The position numbers and the translations under genes are program-made. Positions 54,216 through 61,964 of a DNA stretch of 64,000 bases are shown in pieces (the first letter of the stretch is position 1; the number at the start of each line of letters is the position of its first letter). A model generated the notes under the pieces. The model did no database searches. It was given only the letters and a program-made list of their open reading frames with translations, and was not told where the DNA came from. The stretch comes from Bradyrhizobium archetypum. Its GTDB lineage: Bacteria; Pseudomonadota; Alphaproteobacteria; Rhizobiales; Xanthobacteraceae. The stretch is taken from positions 496,001 to 560,000 of the forward strand of contig NZ_JAAVLW010000002.1 in the NCBI RefSeq assembly GCF_013114835.1, given 5' to 3'.

Positions 54216-55279
54216 CAGATCTCCATACCGAAGCACTGACCTTGGCCGGACGCGATGCCTATCAGGCGCTCAGCGTCAGGCGGTGGATCGTTCTCCTTGT
54301 GCTGGTGGTCGGGGTTTGCGTCGCATTGGTCGGCGACCTTTCGACTGGACCGGCGAGCTACGGGCTTAGAGACGTTGTGCGGACGCTCGCCCTGCCGGCA
54401 GAGGCGGATGCGCAGATGCGCGTCATCGTCTGGTCGATCCGCATGCCCTCGGCCCTCATGGGCGTCGTGGTTGGTATGGCGCTCGCCATCGGCGGCGCTC
54501 AAATGCAGACCATCTTGAACAATCCGCTGGCGAGCCCGTTCACGCTGGGAATTTCCGCCGGTGCAAGCTTCGGCGCGGCCCTGGCGCTCGCCTTCGGTGT
54601 CGCGCTGATTCCGATGGCAGGCGACTACATCGTCGCGGCCAATGCTTTCGTCGTCGCCATGGCGACCGCCTTCCTGATCCATCTGGCCAGCCTCAGGCGC
54701 GGCGCCTCGATCCAGATGATCGTGCTTTTGGGCATAGCGCTGGTTTTCAGTTTCAATACGGCGCTCGCTATCACCCAATATTTCGCTGCCGAGCAGGCGG
54801 TCGCGGCCATCGTCTTCTGGACCATGGGCAGCCTCACCAAGGCAACATGGCCCAAGCTTGCCATCACCGCGCTCGTCGTAGCTGTAACCCTGCCAGTCTT
54901 TCTGCGTCGCCGGTGGCAATTGACGGCCTTACGTCTTGGCGAGGCGCGCGCGGCGAGCTTCGGCATTCCCGTGCGGCGTCTCCGGCTCGAAACCCTGATC
55001 CTCGTCTCCCTTTTGTCGGCGATCCCCGTCGCGTTTGTCGGCACGATCGGTTTTATCGGCCTGGTAGGTCCGCACATCGCCCGCATGATGGTCGGCGAAG
55101 ACCAGCGCTTCCTGCTGCCCGCGAGCGCGCTGACTGGCGCGCTGATCATGTCGTTGAGCTCGATCCTGACCAAAATCGCGGTACCCGGCGCCGTCCTGCC
55201 GATCGGCATCGTCACCTCAGCGATCGGATTGCCGGTCTTCCTCTATTTGATCCTGAGAAGCGGACGAGACATATGGTAG
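54212..55279 (+). CDS. FecCD-family ABC transporter permease
   Basis: A 355-residue iron-chelate permease with about 9-10 TM helices. Family blocks: RMPSALMGVVVGMALAIGGAQMQ, NNPLASPFTLGISAGASFGA and TIGFIGLVGPHIARMMVGED (EAA-like ATPase contact region). A single permease gene suggests a homodimer. The start overlaps the binding-protein stop (ATGA), and the ATPase gene starts 7 bp before its stop. Confidence 0.92.
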   Translation: MTDLHTEALTLAGRDAYQALSVRRWIVLLVLVVGVCVALVGDLSTGPASYGLRDVVRTLALPAEADAQMRVIVWSIRMPSALMGVVVGMALAIGGAQMQTILNNPLASPFTLGISAGASFGAALALAFGVALIPMAGDYIVAANAFVVAMATAFLIHLASLRRGASIQMIVLLGIALVFSFNTALAITQYFAAEQAVAAIVFWTMGSLTKATWPKLAITALVVAVTLPVFLRRRWQLTALRLGEARAASFGIPVRRLRLETLILVSLLSAIPVAFVGTIGFIGLVGPHIARMMVGEDQRFLLPASALTGALIMSLSSILTKIAVPGAVLPIGIVTSAIGLPVFLYLILRSGRDIW

Positions 55280-56025
55280 TGCTGAGCACGCATCGCCTCG
55301 GCGCCCGTTTCGGATCACGCCAGGTACTACGTGATGTGACGCTACCGCCCTGTCATAGCGGCGAGGTGGTGGCGGTCATTGGGCCGAATGCTGCGGGCAA
55401 GTCGACGCTGTTCCGGCGCCTGGCAGCCATTCTTCCGGGGCCCGGCGAGTGCCGGTTGGAAGATGTGCGGGACGCAGATCGCGCCATCGCCTACATGCCT
55501 CAGGACCCAACGGCAAGCGCAGTGCTGACTGTATTCGAATCCGTCCTTCTTGCGCGCAAGCAGGTCAGCGGCTGGCGTCTGGAGAGGTCTGATCTGATGG
55601 CGGTCGACCAGGCGCTGGCAGCACTCGATATGGGTGATCTTGCCAGTGAAATCCTTTCCGAGCTCAGCGGTGGACAGCGCCAGCTCGTCGGGCTTGCCCA
55701 ATGTCTCGTGCGCGAACCGCAGGTGCTGCTGTTGGACGAGCCGACCAGCGCGCTCGACATGCACCGCCAGTTGGAAGCGATGCGGCAGGTGCGCAGCCTT
55801 GCGCATGACGACGGTATGCTCGTGCTGATCGCGCTGCACCATCTCGACCTGGCACTGAAATTCGCCGACAAGGTCGCCATCCTCCATGATGGAACGTTGC
55901 ACGATTTCGGCACGGCGGCTGATGTCCTGACGCCAGAAAACCTCGCCGCAACATTTCGCATTAGGGCACGTGTCGAACCCTGCTCGCAGGGCAAGCCACA
56001 TTTGATCGTCGACGACGCGATCTGA
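55273..56025 (+). CDS. FecE-family ABC transporter ATPase
   Basis: A 250-residue ATPase. Walker A is VIGPNAAGKSTLFRRLA, the Q loop is YMPQDPTASAVLTVFE, the signature is LSGGQRQLVGLAQCL, Walker B is VLLLDEPTSALD, and the switch His is in LIALHHLDLALKFADKV. The ATG at 55273 is within the permease end. It is the last gene of the metallophore unit. The GGQ-type signature and length match FecE/FepC. No terminator was seen after it. Confidence 0.92.
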   Translation: MVVLSTHRLGARFGSRQVLRDVTLPPCHSGEVVAVIGPNAAGKSTLFRRLAAILPGPGECRLEDVRDADRAIAYMPQDPTASAVLTVFESVLLARKQVSGWRLERSDLMAVDQALAALDMGDLASEILSELSGGQRQLVGLAQCLVREPQVLLLDEPTSALDMHRQLEAMRQVRSLAHDDGMLVLIALHHLDLALKFADKVAILHDGTLHDFGTAADVLTPENLAATFRIRARVEPCSQGKPHLIVDDAI

Positions 56026-57020
56026 CGCCCGACGCGCCAGGGGCTAAGCGGGCTCTTATGTTGATGTCACTGGCGCGCTGCTTCTCGCTATTGTTCAGGA
56101 CCTGGGCCGGAGTGGATTGCCGAACATAGCGCTTTGCGCTTCAGCAGCGAAGCGGGCAGGGATCAGCGCTCGTCATTGTCACGCTCCTCCGCCGCTACGC
56201 CGTTGGCCTCCAGCAGGAGGTGGTTAACAAGGAGGGCCGTCCATCGGCCCGAGGCGCTGACCCCCGAAGCCTTCCGGATTCGAACGGAATGATGAGTTGA
56301 CGCGACGCTGCCAGCGGCAGGGTCGGAGTAACGACTGGCGTCCCATTTTGCGCCTCCTGGACGATGGTCAAATGGCTCAGGAAGCTTCGCCAAATCCGTG
56401 CTCGATCAGTAGCTGATGCAGCTCAGCCAGCGCTGATAGGGACACGCGCGGCTCCCCAAGCGCCATCCCTGCGCATACGGCCGGATCAAGCATCCATGCC
56501 GGCACCACGACGACCACGCCAGGCGCCGATTCGCCGTGAGCCACCTCGCCGCCGGCGCGCCGATCTACAGAGTTTTACCGAACCCACCGCCCATGGCGGA
56601 CCCGCGTTGGGACGCTGGTGGGGTAGGGACTGTTGGTCAGCGTGTCATGAAAAATACTGATGTCGGGGGCGAGTGCTCCCCCGCTACCAAACCTACGATT
56701 CTGTACGCCAGCCTGCTTACGATCGTGTTAGCCCAATGCTGCATCCAGACCGTTATAAGCGGCAGAATATTGGATTAGCTTCATTGCTTTCCCGCCACCG
56801 CAGACCTAGGCCATGCCCAAGCGGCCGTGAGGTTCCGGAAATGGTGACGATGCCAAACGAGCGGGAGGCCGCTGCTAAGACTAGCAACGAAAAGCAGCCG
56901 GTAGGTTCAGGGATGATTGGAACTCCTGAGCTTTGAAGTTTCATCTAAGAGAAACTGTGCTGCTGCAACAATCCGGCCCAAGTGCCTTCTCCTTCGGTAC
57001 CGGAGAGGGGCGACCCGATC
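56026..57020. other. Gap of about 1 kb with decayed coding text
   Basis: No intact gene. Contains the minus fragment at 56376-56574 and overlapping frames on both strands around 56160-56660 that conflict. 56660-57020 shows nothing recognisable. Likely a decayed junction at the cluster edge. Confidence 0.4.
56376..56574 (-). pseudogene. Fragment of a small protein
   Basis: About 65 codons open between an in-frame TAA and TGA without a start. The text is GESAPGVVVVVPAWMLDPAV, then CAGMALGEPRVSLSALAELHQLLIEHGF. It reads like a conserved small protein seen beside mobile elements in rhizobia (from memory, unverified). The N-terminus is missing. Confidence 0.4.
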
Positions 57021-57575
57021 TCATCGAGAAGATCTTACGGAGCCCAAGTCGACGTGAATGTCATAACGATGCAGCTTCGCATAGACGGTGCTCTTGGCAA
57101 GACCGAGCGCGGAGGCGGTGGCTGTCACGTTGCCGTTGCAAGACCGCAGCGTACGCGAGATCAAGTCACGTTCGGAAGACTCGGCGAGAGACAGACCCGG
57201 ATCGCGCTCGCTTAGTCGTTCTGTCCCCCGGATGGTCTCGGGCAGGTCCGAAGGTTCGATCGTGTCGCCGTTGCCGGTCAGCATGAGACTCTCGACCAGA
57301 TTGCGCAGTCCGCGGACGTTGCCGGGCCAGTCATGGCGCTGGAGGTGCGCGAGCGTCTCTGACGCAAAACGGCGATCGGCAAGACCATAGCGCGCCGCTG
57401 CCTGGGCGACGAAGTGATCGACCAGCAGCGGAATGTCCTCGCAGCGCTCCCGCAGCGGCGGTATGTCGACGGGGACGACAGCCAGCCGGTAGAACAGGTC
57501 CTTGTGGAAACGTTGTGCGTCCACCTCCGCTTGCAGATCGCGGTTGGTCGCGGCGACGGGCTCCGTGGAGAGGAA
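57021..57575 (-). pseudogene. Truncated sigma-54-dependent transcription activator (NtrC family)
   Basis: Only the end of the AAA+ domain and the Fis-type HTH remain: VAATNRDLQAEVDAQRFHKD and FYRLAVVPVDIPPLRERCED (sensor I and II regions), then HDWPGNVRGLRNLVESLMLT, then RTLRSCNGNVTATASALGLAKSTVYAKLHR (HTH). Walker A, the GAFTGA loop and any N-terminal sensor are absent, and the upstream text is unrelated. It has no ATPase function; a DNA-binding remnant is conceivable but unlikely. Confidence 0.75.
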
Positions 57576-57858
57576 CGATGCTCGCACTGCCAATACCAGT
57601 CCCGGCACTACCGTCGGCTCGTCGACCCGCTCTGCAGCACCGGCCGTAGCGGGTGAGCCGCAAGACGTCCGCTCACAACCCAATTCAGGCCGTGGGGCCA
57701 TGTCCCCGGTCAATGAGCTGCGGTGTTGTTAGTTGCTCAATCCGGCATCAGATTAGCCCTGGTGGCGAGGAACGAACCTGAGTGTTGACTGTTCATTCTG
57801 CGCTGCAACACTTCTTGGATTCTCCCGGATTTCGTGCACGCCCCTTTGAGTGCATACG

Positions 57859-58923
57859 ATGACCGCCGCCTACCTTCAGACACGCTCGCTAAGATCCCTT
57901 GCCCATAAAGGCCGCATGATCGCGCAGGCGCATCCTTATGTAGCAGCTGCAGCCGCGACCGCAGGAGCTTTGGCTATATTGGCCTTGGTGAACCGCCGCC
58001 TGGCCAATAATGCTGAAAACGACAATCGCCCCGCTGGCCAATTCCTTGAGGTAAACGGCGTCCGGCTACACTATGTCGAACGTGGCTCAGGCACGCCGCT
58101 GGTCCTGCTGCATGGCAATGGCAGCATGATACAGGATTTCGAGTCCAGCGGTTTGATCGATTTAGCCGCCAAGAACTATCGCGTCATCGTTTTCGATCGT
58201 CCCGGCTTCGGTCATAGCGATCGGCCGCGCAATGTTGTCTGGACTCCAGCGGCACAGGCTGAACTGGTTAACGGCGCCCTCCGACGGCTGGGCGTCTCAG
58301 ATGCAATCGTATTGGGGCACTCGTGGGGCGCTTCTGTCGCAGTCGCGCTGGCGCTCAAATATCCGGACCTGGTCCAAGGCCTGGTTCTTGCCTCGGGATA
58401 TTACTATCCGACGTTGCGTCCTGACGTGGTTGCGTTATCCGCTCCAGCGGTGCCTTTAGTGGGCGATGTCCTGGGGCACACTATCTCACCGATTCTAAGC
58501 CGGGTTATGTGGCCGCTCTTGATGGCAAAAATCTTTGGTCCACGGTCTGTGCCTAAGAAGTTTCAGGGCTTTCCGAAAGAGATGGCCCTTCGTCCTTCTC
58601 AGATTCGCGCATCGGCTGCGGAGTCAGCGCTTATGATTCCAGACGCATTTTACTTTCACGACGAGTACGCAAATTTGAAGATGCCCGTGGTCATCGTCGC
58701 AGGGGAGGGAGACCGATTGGTTGACATTGATGCGCAATCGGCGCGGTTGCACCGCGATATTCCCCGAAGCAGTTTTCACCGCGTTCCGGGAACCGGCCAC
58801 ATGATCCATCAGACCGCAGCCGATGTAGTCATGTCTGCAATCGACGAAGTGGCGATCGCGAGGTCCGCGTCGGCTGACAGAAACCGTGAGGAAGCAAATG
58901 AAGCAAAGCCGGATGTCTTCTGA
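57859..58923 (+). CDS. Alpha/beta hydrolase with N-terminal membrane anchor
   Basis: A 354-residue hydrolase. A hydrophobic segment (about residues 28-45, YVAAAAATAGALAILALV) precedes the fold: LVLLHGNGSMIQDFESSGL (HGNG oxyanion), VIVFDRPGFGHSDRP, the nucleophile IVLGHSWGASVAVALAL (Ser), Asp in VVIVAGEGDRLVDID and His in VPGTGHMIHQ. GTG at 57850 is an alternative start three codons upstream. The substrate is unknown. It could be membrane-bound. A PAS fragment and the RsbQ-like gene follow. Confidence 0.85.
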   Translation: MTAAYLQTRSLRSLAHKGRMIAQAHPYVAAAAATAGALAILALVNRRLANNAENDNRPAGQFLEVNGVRLHYVERGSGTPLVLLHGNGSMIQDFESSGLIDLAAKNYRVIVFDRPGFGHSDRPRNVVWTPAAQAELVNGALRRLGVSDAIVLGHSWGASVAVALALKYPDLVQGLVLASGYYYPTLRPDVVALSAPAVPLVGDVLGHTISPILSRVMWPLLMAKIFGPRSVPKKFQGFPKEMALRPSQIRASAAESALMIPDAFYFHDEYANLKMPVVIVAGEGDRLVDIDAQSARLHRDIPRSSFHRVPGTGHMIHQTAADVVMSAIDEVAIARSASADRNREEANEAKPDVF

Positions 58924-58941
58924 CGACGTTTCCATGCCGGC

Positions 58942-59130
58942 GTGGTGCGAAAGCACTTGCGGGCCGCAATCCGCGCTGCAGGCGTGGCTTTGTGGTCTTG
59001 GAACGTTGACACTGACGTCATCACCATGGATGAAGCGCTTAGGACCTATGGGAAGTTTCGAAGGACGAAAATCAGATCACGTTCGACATCTTGTCCAAAA
59101 ACATTCATCCAGCACCGCCGGGGCTCCTAG
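58942..59130 (+). pseudogene. PAS-domain fragment of a sensor kinase
   Basis: The frame VRKHLRAAIRAAGVALWSWNVDTDVITMDEAL is a typical start of a PAS domain (LRAALRAAGVALWSWDVDTD). A frame change near 59050 moves the text to ENQITFDILSKNIHPAPPG in another frame, as expected for the middle of the same domain. The rest of the kinase is lost. It sits between two hydrolase genes. Confidence 0.6.
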
Positions 59131-59142
59131 CTAGGAACATCC

Positions 59143-59931
59143 ATGTCTGTTGCAAAGCGAAACAACGTCCAGGTTCGCGGTAGCGGTCCAAGAGCTATGG
59201 TGTTTGCTCATGGCTTTGGATGCGACCAGAACATGTGGCGCTTCGTCGCTCCGGAATTTGAGCGCGACTATAGAACCGTTCTGTTCGATCATGTCGGGGC
59301 CGGGCATTCCGACTTGAACGCCTACGATCCCGTCAAATACGCAAGTCTGCAGGGGTATGCGGACGATTTGCTCGAAATTGGTCGCGAACTGCGTCTAGAG
59401 AACGCAGTATTCGTTGGCCATTCGGTGAGTGCGATGATCGGCGCTCTGGCTTCGCTCCAGCATCCTGCCATGTTCGAAAGCCTCATCATGGTGGGACCTT
59501 CTCCCCGCTACATCGACGACGACACTTACAAGGGTGGGTTTAGCGCGCAACAGATCGAAGAATTACTGTCCTTCCTGGAGGAAAACTATATGGGCTGGTC
59601 CGCACAGATGGCGCCGATGATCATGGGAAATCCTGACCGCCCGGAGCTCGGCGAGGAACTGACTAACAGTTTTTGCCGCACCGATCCAGAGATTGCCAGG
59701 GCCTTCGCCCGCGTGACCTTCATGTCCGATAACCGTGCCGATCTGCCGAGAGTATCGGCGAGAACCCTTGTGCTTCAGTGCAGAGAGGACGTCATCGCCT
59801 GCCAACAGGTTGGCGAATACGTGCATAAACACATCCCGCGCAGCGAACTGGTGTTACTCAACGCAACCGGACATTGCCCGAACCTGAGCGCCCCTGACGA
59901 AGTTGTCGCTGCGATCCGTGCATTTGTCTGA
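59143..59931 (+). CDS. RsbQ-like alpha/beta hydrolase
   Basis: A 262-residue hydrolase of the RsbQ/KAI2/D14 type. Blocks: VRGSGPRAMVFAHGFGCDQN, MWRFVAPEFERDYRTVLFDH, VGAGHSDLNAYD, the nucleophile AVFVGHSVSAMIGALAS (Ser), LVLQCREDVIACQQVGEYVH (Asp) and LNATGHCPNLSAPDEV (His). In Bacillus, RsbQ works with the PAS protein RsbP to signal energy stress. Here the 3' end overlaps a PAS histidine kinase gene, so an equivalent ligand-sensing pair is likely. The ligand is unknown. Confidence 0.9.
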   Translation: MSVAKRNNVQVRGSGPRAMVFAHGFGCDQNMWRFVAPEFERDYRTVLFDHVGAGHSDLNAYDPVKYASLQGYADDLLEIGRELRLENAVFVGHSVSAMIGALASLQHPAMFESLIMVGPSPRYIDDDTYKGGFSAQQIEELLSFLEENYMGWSAQMAPMIMGNPDRPELGEELTNSFCRTDPEIARAFARVTFMSDNRADLPRVSARTLVLQCREDVIACQQVGEYVHKHIPRSELVLLNATGHCPNLSAPDEVVAAIRAFV

Positions 59932-61102
59932 TCCGAGCCACAATCGCTCAATAATTCCGGTCGAAGACCTCAACGACCTCTACGAGAACGCGCCCTGCGG
60001 CTACCTTTCCCTGCTTCCCGACGCGCGGATCGCCAAGGCCAACCGGACCCTGGCGACATGGCTGGAGTATGAGCCGGCGGAACTACCCGGCAAGCTGATG
60101 ACCGATCTGCTCAGCATGGCAGGACGCATCTTCTTCGAAACTCACGTCCGCCCCCTGCTGCGCATGCAAGGCTTCTTCAACGAATTTGCCATCGACATGA
60201 TGACGAAAACGGGAAATCGCATTCCTGTGCTTGCCAATGCGGTTGAAAGGCGCGACGAAGCGGGCGGAGCTCTCTTCACGCGTCTCACGATTTTCCGGGC
60301 GATCGATAGGCGACGTTTCGAACGCGAGTTGCTGAACGCACGCGCCGCTGCTGAAGCCGCGCGTCAGCAGAGCGAACAGCTCAGAGTGCTGACGGAAGCA
60401 AGCCTCAAGGCCGAGCGTGAAACGGCCGAACTGCGCGAACAGTTCATTGCCGTACTGGGCCATGACCTTCGTAACCCGCTTGCCTCGCTGTCGGCAGGGG
60501 CTCGCATGATGTTGAAGGTCAAATCGCCAGAGGAGGCGGTCAAATTCGAAGCCATGATGCAAAACAGCGTCGCGCGAATGGCAAAATTGATCGACAGCGT
60601 GATGGATTTTGCACGGGGCCGCTTGGGTGGCGGCCTCACTCTTGGCGAACGCGTGTTCCAGGCCCTCGAACCTGTGCTCGACCAAGTGGTAGCCGAGTTG
60701 GCCTCAGCGCATCCGGAGCGCGCCATCGAAACGCATTTTGAGCTTGGAACGCCGGTCTACTGCGACGCCCCACGCATCGCGCAGTTGTTCTCAAACCTGC
60801 TCGGCAATGCCATTAGCCACGGCGCCCCGGATGCGCCTATCCGGGTCGAGGGTCAGGTGCGGAATCAAAGCTTTCAATTGTCCGTTGCGAACGCCGGTCA
60901 GCCAATCTCGGAAAAGGCCATGGAGCGGCTGTTTCAGCCTTTCTATCGCGGGGAGGTTCGTCCGGCCCAGCAGGGGCTCGGCTTGGGACTGTATATTGCG
61001 TCGGAGATCGCGAAAGCACATGGCGGCACGCTCGCGGTGACGTCTGTACAGGATGAAACACGCTTTACGTTCAGGATGCCGTTGGCACCGCCGGTTTTAT
61101 AG
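59903..61102 (+). CDS. PAS-domain sensor histidine kinase, partner of the RsbQ-like hydrolase
   Basis: A 399-residue cytoplasmic kinase. The PAS domain (about 20-145) has APCGYLSLLPDARIAKANRT and LATWLEYEPAELPGKLMTDL. A linker coiled coil precedes HisKA (about 180-240, EQFIAVLGHDLRNPLASLSA with the phospho-His) and HATPase (LFSNLLGNAISHGAPDAPI, ANAGQPISEKAMERLFQPFY, GLGLGLYIASEIAKAHGGTL). The start is TTG 59903 or in-frame GTG 59918 / TTG 59924; all overlap the hydrolase gene. No response regulator follows directly. Confidence 0.88.
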   Translation: MSLRSVHLSDPSHNRSIIPVEDLNDLYENAPCGYLSLLPDARIAKANRTLATWLEYEPAELPGKLMTDLLSMAGRIFFETHVRPLLRMQGFFNEFAIDMMTKTGNRIPVLANAVERRDEAGGALFTRLTIFRAIDRRRFERELLNARAAAEAARQQSEQLRVLTEASLKAERETAELREQFIAVLGHDLRNPLASLSAGARMMLKVKSPEEAVKFEAMMQNSVARMAKLIDSVMDFARGRLGGGLTLGERVFQALEPVLDQVVAELASAHPERAIETHFELGTPVYCDAPRIAQLFSNLLGNAISHGAPDAPIRVEGQVRNQSFQLSVANAGQPISEKAMERLFQPFYRGEVRPAQQGLGLGLYIASEIAKAHGGTLAVTSVQDETRFTFRMPLAPPVL

Positions 61103-61568
61103 AGAATACGCGCGCGAGATAGTCGAGGCGCACGGTGGTTCGATCCGTGTCGTCGTTCATTTGATGTTCGGTCCCGAGGGCGGGCGGCCGGAACCGGTCA
61201 GAACGACCAGCGGTGCATTGCTGCCGCCTCGGCATCGTGGAGGTCCAGCGCGCGCTGGCCAAAACGGATCGCCTCGCTGATCTTGCCGGTGTAGTACAGC
61301 GCGACCTTGACGACGTCGAGCATGGTCAGATCTTCGCCATGCCGTTCCATATATAGCAGCGCTGGCGCGATCGTCTCATCGTGGCGTTTCAGGTTGGACA
61401 CCGTGGCGATGCGCGCTTTTTCCGGTCTCGGCTTGCCCGGCTGTTTCCGGCTCAGCCGGCAAGCTGACCGGTCACCAACGACACGACTTCACTATTTTAG
61501 ATATCGAGCTGAATCGGCGGCAATTGTCGCCAGTTCGCGTTTAATTTGGGCGCGCACTCCGAAGAACG
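61103..61568. other. Decayed kinase end and TPR-like fragment
   Basis: 61105-61160 (plus) reads AREIVEAHGGSIRVV, the G2-box end of another histidine kinase, without the rest. 61198-61401 (minus) reads TMLDVVKVALYYTGKISEAIRFGQRALDLHDAEA, a TPR-like fragment of about 67 residues without a proper gene. No intact gene. Confidence 0.45.
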
Positions 61569-61964
61569 CTATCCCGGCGTTCTGGGGGTTGTTCCGCCGG
61601 GCTCTCCTTTGAGGAGTGTTCGAAGGGTCAGATCTAAGTCTCTAATGGCGAAGGGTTTGCCGATTACGGGGACGTCATCGAACTGTTTGGTCGGGCCGGC
61701 GCCCCCATATCCAGTACTGAAGATGAATGGAATCTGTCGTTCGCGAAGAATATCCGCCGCTGGAAAAACCATCTCGCCGCCGAGGTTCACGTCTAACAAT
61801 GCGAAATCCAGCGCGGCTGTCCGTGCTACTTCGCAGGCGTCTCTAAGGCGCCCGACCGACGCTACAATATTCACGCCAAGTTCGACCAGCATATCCTCTA
61901 TGAGCAGGGCCACCGCGCCTTCGTCTTCAACTAGTAGTGCATTCAAGCCATGAAGTTCAGGCAT
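61569..61964 (-). CDS. Single-domain response regulator
   Basis: A 131-residue receiver. The acidic pair is in ALLVEDEGAVALLIEDML, the phospho-Asp is in DFALLDVNLGGEMVFPAADIL (about residue 55), Thr is in FIFSTGYG and Lys in PVIGKPFAIRDL. No output domain is present. The ATG at 61964 overlaps the stop of the kinase gene by 8 bp, so it is the likely phosphoryl partner of that HWE kinase, perhaps acting as a phosphate sink or relay. Confidence 0.88.
   Translation of the reverse strand: MPELHGLNALLVEDEGAVALLIEDMLVELGVNIVASVGRLRDACEVARTAALDFALLDVNLGGEMVFPAADILRERQIPFIFSTGYGGAGPTKQFDDVPVIGKPFAIRDLDLTLRTLLKGEPGGTTPRTPG

Noticed and set aside
53025..54236. A 403-codon minus-strand frame
   Set aside because: It is antisense to the binding-protein gene, whose signal peptide and fold are clear.
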